Positions 7,092 to 13,304 of a DNA stretch of 13,304 nt are shown piece after piece. The stretch's first letter is position 1; each line of letters starts with the position of its first letter. Location of the stretch: positions 1 to 13,304 of the forward strand of contig CAMWQQ010000020.1 of assembly GCA_947176455.1 (NCBI GenBank), read 5' to 3'. The notes beneath the pieces were generated by a model that made no database searches, had not been told where the DNA came from, and was given only the letters and a program-made list of their open reading frames with translations. A program made the translations under genes and the position numbers. Source of the stretch: an uncultured Odoribacter sp. GTDB lineage: Bacteria > Bacteroidota > Bacteroidia > Bacteroidales > Marinifilaceae.

Positions 7092-10000
7092 ATGACAAAA
7101 CACTTAGGATTAGCAGCAATGCTATTGTTCTCTTTCTTATGTGTAGGCAATAATGCCTTTGCAGAAAAGAGAACGGCGAGTGCATCGGCTCAACAGCAAC
7201 AGACGGGCAGATGTACCGGAGTGGTAAAGGATGCCAAGGGCGAAACCATTGTCGGGGCATCCGTAGTGGTAAAAGAAACGATACAGACTTCCATTGTCGG
7301 TACCACCACCGGTATTGACGGGGATTTCTCCTTGAACAATGTTCCTGTGGGAAGCACGATTATGGTTTCTTTTATCGGTTATGTAACCCAGGAAGTAACC
7401 TGGAATGGCACACCCTTGACCATTGTGCTGAAAGAGGACACCAAAACTTTGGAAGAAGTGGTGGTAGTGGGGTTCGGTACGCAGAAGAAAGCCAACCTCA
7501 CCGGTGCTGTTGCTACTGTTTCCGGTAAGGAAATCGCCGCTCGTCCCGTCAATACCGTAGCCGATGCTCTTCAGGGTATGGCTGCCGGTCTTGATGTGCT
7601 TGGAGCCGCTCGCGGTGGTCAGCTCGGTGCTCCCCGTACCATGAATATCCGCGGTACAGGTACAATCGGTGCCGGCTCTTCCGTAAATCCCCTTGTTCTC
7701 GTCGACGGTATGGAGGGAGATATCAATCAGCTTAACCCCGCCGACATAGAAAACATCTCTATTCTTAAGGACGCCGCGGCCGCCTCAATCTACGGTTCGC
7801 GTGCTGCCGGTGGTGTCATCCTTATCACCACCCGCACCGGTAAGGAAGGCAAAGTTTCTGTGAATTACAGCGACTCTTTCCGTTGGAGCCACGCTGTGGG
7901 TATGCCCAAGATGGCTGACGCATGGACATGGGCAAACGTCATGAATCAGGCGGCAAACAATAGCGGTGAGAACTGGTTCTCACAGGACTACCTGGATAAA
8001 CTGAAAGAAGTTGTAGCTGATCCGTCAAAGGCTACCATGTTCCGCAACCCCACCAACAATCACTGGGAGGTATGGGACTTAACCGATATCCTGCCTATCG
8101 CTAATACCGACTGGCTTGACGAGCACTTCGGTACAACTCCCTTCTCGCAGGAGCACAATATCTCGATCAATGGCGGTACTGAGAAGTTTAATTACTACTT
8201 CTCAGGCAATATCCTTTCTCAGGAAGGTAACCTGCGCTATGGTAAGGATAACCTTCATCGCTATACCACTAACGGTAAAATCAATGTGGAGCTTGCCAAG
8301 TGGCTACGCTTTGGATACAGCACCCGTTGGTACCGTGGTCAATACGATGCACCCTCATTCGTAAGTGAAGAAACATCTAATGAGCTCTATCACAACATCG
8401 CACGTTATTGGCCTATCGTACCTACCCACGATCCTAACGGTTATCCTGTAGTAGAGTCATTTATCGATGCGATGGAAAATGGCGGTCGCTACAAGACGAA
8501 TGAAGACAAACTCGACCACCAGTTCTCTTTCATCCTCACTCCAGTCACCGGTCTGACTGTAAATGCCGAATTCAACTATCGCACCATTCACTATAATCGG
8601 AGCCAGGTGATTCAGCAGTGCTACGGTTGGGACACCGACGGTATAGCATACAATAATAACCCTAACGGTTTCCCCTACGGTGGAGGAGGTACGGGATCTC
8701 GCATTACTGAATACAATCGTCGTGCCAACTACTTTAACCCCAATGTTTTCGGTACATACAGCTTTAATGTTGCCGAAGATCACGAGTTTAAGATCATGGT
8801 CGGTTTCCAGAGCGAGTGGTACAACCAGAAATGGTTCCAGGCTGAGCGTAACGGTATCATCAACCGTTTGCCTTATCTCTCTATGACTGATGGAAATACG
8901 ACTACGGTAGGTGGTGGAGAGGATACATGGTCAACCGCAGGTTTCTTCGGTCGTATCAACTATGACTACAAAGGACGCTATCTCGTAGAGGGTAATCTCC
9001 GTTACGACGGTTCCTCACGCTTCCGCGCCGATAGTCGCTGGACATGGAGCCCCTCTTTCTCACTCGGTTGGAATATAGCCAAGGAGGATTTTTGGGGAGA
9101 TTTCACACAGGTATGCGATCAGCTTAAGCTTCGCTACTCTTGGGGTAAGTTGGGTAACCAGAATACGGATAACTGGTATCCGACCTATGTAACGATGGGC
9201 TATAGCGGTAACTCTTCAGGCTGGCTTGTAAACGGTAATAAGAATGCTACAGCTTCAATGCCTGGTCTCGTATCATCCACCCTTACCTGGGAGAAGAACC
9301 GTACCTGGGACATCGGTCTCGACTGGTCGCTTTTCAACAACCGTCTCACCGGTACGATAGATTACTATAACCGCAGCACCATCGACATGGTGGGTCCCGG
9401 CTATGTACTTCCCGGCGTATTCGGCGCAAAGGTGCCTAATACCAATAACCTCTCTATGACCACTAAAGGTTGGGAACTCTCTATAAGCTGGCGTGACCGC
9501 ATAGAGGACTTTAACTATGGCATCACATTCAATCTCTATGACCACATCACTACGGTTGACGAGTATCCCACCAACGATACCTATAATCTTGGCACCTACT
9601 ATAACGGTAGCAGGCTCGGTGATATCTGGGGCTATACTTCTGTAGGGATAGCTAAGACTAACGATGAAATGAACGCACACCTCGATGCGCTTGATGCTAC
9701 ATATACGCAAAAAAATGGGGCGGCACCGAGTAATCCTCGTACCGGTCAAAACCGTTTCGGTACTGGCTGGCAGGCAGGTGATATGATGTATGCCGATATC
9801 AATGGCGACGGTGTAATCAGCAATGGTGCATACACCCTAAAGGATCATGGTGACCTTAGCGTAATCGGTAATACAACGCCTCGTTTCAATTTCGGTCTGA
9901 ATCTCGAAGCACAGTGGAAGGGATTTGACCTGAAGGTCTTCTTCCAGGGGACAATGAAACGTGATTACTGGGCAGGTGGCGTTATGATGTTTGGTGCTTG

Positions 10001-10403
10001 TAATGCGGGGAAATGGCAGGCTGTCGTATTTGAGCCTCACACCGATTATTTCCGTCCTGCAGATACCTCTGATCCGCTCGGTCCGAATGTGAATGCTTAT
10101 CTTCCCCGTGTAAACTGGGGCGGTCCTAACAATACCGCTGTTCAGAGTAAGTATCTCCAGAACGCAGCTTATTGCCGCCTGAAGAACATAACGCTTGGCT
10201 ACACGATTCCTGCGGCACTCACTCGTAAGATCTGTATCGAACGCGCACGTATCTTTGTATCGGGTGAAAACCTTGCTAATATCACCAAATTCACAAAGAT
10301 GGGCGATCCCGAGCTTATCGAGGCTTATGACAAGGGCTACGGTTTTGCAAAAGTTTATCCTATTTCGCGTGTTTTCTCACTCGGTCTTAACGTAACATTC
10401 TAA
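7092..10403 (+). CDS. SusC/RagA-family TonB-linked outer membrane transporter (mosaic gene)
   Basis: This 1103-residue outer-membrane beta-barrel should import glycans or peptides captured by its SusD partner, energised by TonB-ExbBD. It has a signal peptide (residues 1-24, cut after AFA), a carboxypeptidase-D-like domain (about 38-117, GVVKDAKGETIVGASV), a TonB-box region LEEVVVVGFGTQKKANL (120-136), a plug domain ending in GVILITTRTGKEGKV, and a long barrel closing with the terminal-aromatic motif SLGLNVTF. The ATG at 7092 is chosen because it directly precedes the signal peptide; earlier in-frame ATGs would bury it. It is followed after 13 nt by susD. Codon use changes abruptly near 7495 (codon 135): before it leucine is TTA/TTG/CTA/CTG and arginine AGA, after it CTT/CTC and CGT/CGC. 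That suggests a recombinant gene. The substrate cannot be deduced. Confidence 0.95.
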   Translation: MTKHLGLAAMLLFSFLCVGNNAFAEKRTASASAQQQQTGRCTGVVKDAKGETIVGASVVVKETIQTSIVGTTTGIDGDFSLNNVPVGSTIMVSFIGYVTQEVTWNGTPLTIVLKEDTKTLEEVVVVGFGTQKKANLTGAVATVSGKEIAARPVNTVADALQGMAAGLDVLGAARGGQLGAPRTMNIRGTGTIGAGSSVNPLVLVDGMEGDINQLNPADIENISILKDAAAASIYGSRAAGGVILITTRTGKEGKVSVNYSDSFRWSHAVGMPKMADAWTWANVMNQAANNSGENWFSQDYLDKLKEVVADPSKATMFRNPTNNHWEVWDLTDILPIANTDWLDEHFGTTPFSQEHNISINGGTEKFNYYFSGNILSQEGNLRYGKDNLHRYTTNGKINVELAKWLRFGYSTRWYRGQYDAPSFVSEETSNELYHNIARYWPIVPTHDPNGYPVVESFIDAMENGGRYKTNEDKLDHQFSFILTPVTGLTVNAEFNYRTIHYNRSQVIQQCYGWDTDGIAYNNNPNGFPYGGGGTGSRITEYNRRANYFNPNVFGTYSFNVAEDHEFKIMVGFQSEWYNQKWFQAERNGIINRLPYLSMTDGNTTTVGGGEDTWSTAGFFGRINYDYKGRYLVEGNLRYDGSSRFRADSRWTWSPSFSLGWNIAKEDFWGDFTQVCDQLKLRYSWGKLGNQNTDNWYPTYVTMGYSGNSSGWLVNGNKNATASMPGLVSSTLTWEKNRTWDIGLDWSLFNNRLTGTIDYYNRSTIDMVGPGYVLPGVFGAKVPNTNNLSMTTKGWELSISWRDRIEDFNYGITFNLYDHITTVDEYPTNDTYNLGTYYNGSRLGDIWGYTSVGIAKTNDEMNAHLDALDATYTQKNGAAPSNPRTGQNRFGTGWQAGDMMYADINGDGVISNGAYTLKDHGDLSVIGNTTPRFNFGLNLEAQWKGFDLKVFFQGTMKRDYWAGGVMMFGACNAGKWQAVVFEPHTDYFRPADTSDPLGPNVNAYLPRVNWGGPNNTAVQSKYLQNAAYCRLKNITLGYTIPAALTRKICIERARIFVSGENLANITKFTKMGDPELIEAYDKGYGFAKVYPISRVFSLGLNVTF

Positions 10404-10416
10404 ATTTGAATTCATT

Positions 10417-12453
10417 ATGAATAAATATATTAGTTCTGTCTTAGCTGTGGTGGTTGCATTTGGTCTCACAGGCTGTAACGACTACCTGAATCAGCAGCCG
10501 GAGGATAAGCTTATTCCTGAGAATTTCTTTACCTCTCCTGCAAATCTTCTGGCTTATACTTTAAATTTCTATACCATTCTGCCAAGCCACTCTGACAATA
10601 CTTATCAGCTCGGAACTTTCTCATCCGACAATGGTACGGATAACCAGGTGTTCCGTACAATAGGCAATATGTACGTGCCGGGTGAATGGCGTGTAGGAAC
10701 TGGCACAGACAACTGGGCGTTTGATAATATCCGTTCACTCAACTATTTCCTTAAGAATGCAGAGGATGCTATTGCAAACAATGGTATAAGCGGATCAGAA
10801 GCTCTGATCAATCAGGCTCTTGGTGAAGGATATTTCTTCCGCGCTTATGCCTATTGGCAGTATTATTCTGCTGTGGGCGACTATCCTATTATAGACGAAG
10901 TGCTCCCTGACGATCAGGAAATCCTCCTTGAGGCTTCGAAACGCCAGCCCCGCAACAAGGTGGCACGTCATATACTCGATGATTTAACCCAAGCTGTACG
11001 GTATCTTCCGGAAAACTCTTCTTATGGCAAGAACGGTCTGAGCAAAGACGCTGCAAATCTCTTCCGCAGCCGCGTGGCTCTCTTCGAGGGTACATGGCTC
11101 AAGAGCCATAAGGGAACCGCTCTTGTTCCCGGTGGAAAGGGATGGCCCGGCGATGAGGCGATGCTTGAGGGCTTCAATATCGACAGTGAGATTGATTATT
11201 TCCTCAAAGAGGCGATGACTTCTGCAAAGGCGGTAGGTGATAAGTACGTCAATAATCTTGTTGAGAATAAGGATGCTCCTGAAGGCATGACCTCCGGCTT
11301 CACAGAGGCTAATCCTTATTATTGCATGTTCTGTGCGGTTGATCCCAGCAAATATAGCGAGGTTCTTCTCTACAGGACGTATAGTATTTCGCAGAATCTT
11401 GCCACTCAGATTCAGGCTCAGTTCCAGAAGAATGCAGGTGGTACAGGATGGACCCGCGGTATGGTAAATTCCTTCCTCATGCGCAATGGTCTTCCCATTT
11501 ATGCTGCTGGCTCTGGTTATGACCCAGCATGGGAGAATCAGGGTGTCTCTGCCACTATCCAGGGGCGTGATTCACGTCTGACAATCTTCACCAAGGGCGA
11601 CGAATCGGTGATTTCCCTCGGTCTCGATGGAGCTACCCCTGCTCTTTATAATATGAACTGGATGTTCAGTGCGGATAATAACACTCGTTGTCCCACCGGT
11701 TACGCGATCAAGAAAGGACAGGGATACGACTATAAGGAGGCCCAGGGTAACCTTCAGTCTGTCACTGCCTCTATCGTATTCCGTGCAGCTGAAGCTCTGC
11801 TCAACTACATGGAGGCTTGTGTAGAGCTCACCGGAAATGTTGACGGAACAGCTGACGGTTACTGGAAAGCTCTGCGTCGTCGCGCTTATGTGGATGAAGA
11901 CTACAACAAGACGATTACTGCAACTATCATGACAGAGGAAGCTAAAGGCGACTGGGGCGCATATACCCAGGGAGTTTTGGTATCGCCGACACTTTACAAC
12001 GTGCGTCGCGAGCGTCGTAACGAGCTCTGTGCCGAGGCTCTTCGTCTGCTGGATCTTCGTCGCTGGGCGGCTCTTGATCAGCTGATTACAGAGCCCTATC
12101 AGATAGAGGGTATCAAATACTGGGGTACAGTATATAACGATTCTACCTCTAATCTGGCTATTCGGAATTCCGATGGCAAGTATATCAAGCCTGTCGTTAA
12201 TGAAAGCGGTAGCGACGGTAATATGTCACCTGAGGCGAACAGCCCCTATGTTCGTCCCTTCCAGATCAGCAAGACTGAAAACCTCGTATGGGATGGTCTG
12301 AAATTTACCCGAGCACATTATCTCTCGCCAATCGGTTACACAGCATTTGTAAATGCCTCTGTTAACCGTAACGATGTGTCAACAACGGTTATCTATCAGA
12401 ACCCCGGATGGCCTATCAGGGGAGGAGAAGGAGCTTTTGATATCGATAAGTAA
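10417..12453 (+). CDS. SusD/RagB-family nutrient-binding outer membrane lipoprotein
   Basis: A surface-exposed lipoprotein predicted to cap the SusC barrel and bind its ligand. The 678-residue protein has a lipoprotein signal ending in LTGC, with Cys20 as the lipidated residue. The mature start NDYLNQQPED and the following FFTSPANLLAYTLNFY stretch are typical of SusD. A helical TPR-like region follows, with RAYAYWQYYSAVGDYPII. The hallmark RRERRNELCAEALRLLDLRRW lies at 530-550. It is somewhat longer than the common 500-620 residues, but no frameshift is seen. It starts 13 nt after susC and shares the CTT/CTC-rich leucine usage of the susC body, so the pair probably moved together. A strong terminator follows 16 nt after the stop. 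No SusE/F, enzyme or sigma-factor gene is linked here, so the ligand is unknown. Confidence 0.95.
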   Translation: MNKYISSVLAVVVAFGLTGCNDYLNQQPEDKLIPENFFTSPANLLAYTLNFYTILPSHSDNTYQLGTFSSDNGTDNQVFRTIGNMYVPGEWRVGTGTDNWAFDNIRSLNYFLKNAEDAIANNGISGSEALINQALGEGYFFRAYAYWQYYSAVGDYPIIDEVLPDDQEILLEASKRQPRNKVARHILDDLTQAVRYLPENSSYGKNGLSKDAANLFRSRVALFEGTWLKSHKGTALVPGGKGWPGDEAMLEGFNIDSEIDYFLKEAMTSAKAVGDKYVNNLVENKDAPEGMTSGFTEANPYYCMFCAVDPSKYSEVLLYRTYSISQNLATQIQAQFQKNAGGTGWTRGMVNSFLMRNGLPIYAAGSGYDPAWENQGVSATIQGRDSRLTIFTKGDESVISLGLDGATPALYNMNWMFSADNNTRCPTGYAIKKGQGYDYKEAQGNLQSVTASIVFRAAEALLNYMEACVELTGNVDGTADGYWKALRRRAYVDEDYNKTITATIMTEEAKGDWGAYTQGVLVSPTLYNVRRERRNELCAEALRLLDLRRWAALDQLITEPYQIEGIKYWGTVYNDSTSNLAIRNSDGKYIKPVVNESGSDGNMSPEANSPYVRPFQISKTENLVWDGLKFTRAHYLSPIGYTAFVNASVNRNDVSTTVIYQNPGWPIRGGEGAFDIDK

Positions 12454-12469
12454 TTGACTACTACGATTG

Positions 12470-12506
12470 CGGGCGACTCTTTAAGCGGAGTCGCCCGTTT
12501 TTGTTT
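12470..12506 (+). terminator. Intrinsic terminator of the susCD operon
   Basis: A 10-bp G/C-rich stem CGGGCGACTC / GAGTCGCCCG (12470-12479 with 12488-12497) encloses an 8-nt loop and is followed by TTTTTGTTT. It sits 16 nt after the susD stop and ends the operon after two genes. On the opposite strand there is no T tract, so it should not terminate the converging ATPase gene. Confidence 0.92.
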
Positions 12507-12593
12507 ATAAGACTTATTATTTCGTTCATAGCCATATTGGCAAGTTTTTTTTGCTGAAATCACTGTAAGTCAGATTGATATATTGACATTTGG

Positions 12594-13304
12594 TTATATG
12601 ATGTTGGCGAGTTCATCAATATGTTTCAAGACGAATTCCTCCACGCCAATATAAAATATGCCGGTTTCGTCATACCATGGGATGATGTTGTCGCGAACTA
12701 CGACGATTTTTTTATAAGAGTCATTGACACGACGCAAAGAGTTCGTCTCCTGCAAGCGCTTCTCTTCGTCCGGAATAGCAAGTGCGGATTGAATGTAACA
12801 CCGCTTGTTTATCTTGTTTACGACAAAATCTATTTCCAGTTTGGAGCGCTTGGTTTTTCCTTCCTGGTCTTTATAGAAGACAGGAACGATTCCGACATCG
12901 ACGTTGAATCCGCGTGCGGACAATTCGTTATATATCACATTTTCCATAATATGCGATTCTTCCTGTTGTCGAAAATTCAGTTGGGCATTGCGCAGACCAA
13001 TATCCGTGAAATAGTATTTCGTGGGCGTATTGATGTATTTTTTGCCTTTGACATCATATTGATAAGCCTTGCGGATAAGAAACGCATCCGAAAAATAGTT
13101 CAAGTAAGCATTTATGGTGGCATCGTTTATTTTTATTTGTTTGACACTTTGAAAAGTGTGCTCCAGTTTGGTCGGGTTGGTCAGTGAACCGACGTTGCTT
13201 GCAACGATATTAAGCAAATCGCCAAGTATGCCGATATCGTTTTTAATCTTATTGCGCTCAATGACGTCGGCAAGATAAGTTCTGTTTATCAAATCTTGCA
13301 AATA
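12594..13304 (-). CDS. AAA ATPase / DUF4143 protein, C-terminal part
   Basis: The visible 236 residues form the C-terminal part of a family of about 400-residue P-loop ATPases that carry a DUF4143 (restriction-endonuclease-like fold) domain. Their cellular role is unsettled. Supporting features are TYLADVIERNKI at the beginning, KYYFTDIGLRNAQLNF, the nuclease-like sequence LEIDFVVN, and the terminal KKIVVVRDNIIPWYDETGIFYIGVEEF. The frame stays open to the right edge, so the ATPase domain with its Walker motifs lies outside the window and the true start is not seen. It converges on susD across 140 nt that hold only the susD terminator. This family is abundant and scattered in Bacteroidales genomes; nothing links it functionally to the transporter pair. 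Confidence 0.88.
   Translation of the reverse strand, partial: YLQDLINRTYLADVIERNKIKNDIGILGDLLNIVASNVGSLTNPTKLEHTFQSVKQIKINDATINAYLNYFSDAFLIRKAYQYDVKGKKYINTPTKYYFTDIGLRNAQLNFRQQEESHIMENVIYNELSARGFNVDVGIVPVFYKDQEGKTKRSKLEIDFVVNKINKRCYIQSALAIPDEEKRLQETNSLRRVNDSYKKIVVVRDNIIPWYDETGIFYIGVEEFVLKHIDELANII

Overview
The window looks like chromosomal DNA from a gut-type Bacteroidales (Bacteroidota). It carries a SusC/SusD outer-membrane pair. Several promoters fit the Bacteroidota -7 consensus TAnnTTTG, start codons lack Shine-Dalgarno sequences, and the sulfate-activation and PurL proteins resemble those of that order. I cannot fix the genus from sequence alone.

Layout: (1) Positions 1-2699, minus strand, hold a compact sulfate-activation operon read cysQ-cysC-cysD-cysN; cysN runs off the left edge. 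Its products make APS and PAPS from sulfate and recycle PAP. (2) Positions 2700-2827 are a divergent control region with one -7 element for each direction. (3) Positions 2828-6523, plus strand, encode a full-length single-chain PurL (de novo purine synthesis), closed by a strong hairpin terminator. (4) Positions 6588-7091 are non-coding and are the most interesting part. A perfect 24-bp inverted repeat (6688-6711 and 6896-6919) encloses 184 bp that contain an exact TAnnTTTG promoter element pointing at the downstream susC gene, plus a 9-nt tandem repeat. The repeat core matches 9 of 10 positions of the ARACGTWCGT motif that I recall for Mpi-type invertible promoters of Bacteroides fragilis. 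I read this as a phase-variable promoter in its ON orientation. Just outside the right arm is a 16-bp perfect palindrome of LacI-family operator type. (5) Positions 7092-12453 hold a susC-like TonB-dependent transporter and a susD-like lipoprotein, 13 nt apart, followed by a second strong terminator. No regulator or glycan-degrading enzyme accompanies them here. (6) Positions 12594-13304, minus strand, hold the C-terminal part of an AAA ATPase/DUF4143 protein, cut by the right edge.

The susC gene appears mosaic. Its first ~135 codons (signal peptide, carboxypeptidase-like domain, TonB-box region) use TTA/TTG leucines and AGA arginines. From about position 7495 onward the gene abruptly uses CTT/CTC and CGT/CGC. 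With the putative invertible promoter directly upstream, this suggests a modular surface-antigen locus: a switchable promoter and conserved 5' cassette joined to an exchanged transporter body and partner SusD. The mosaic and switching claims are inferences that read data or genome comparison could settle directly.
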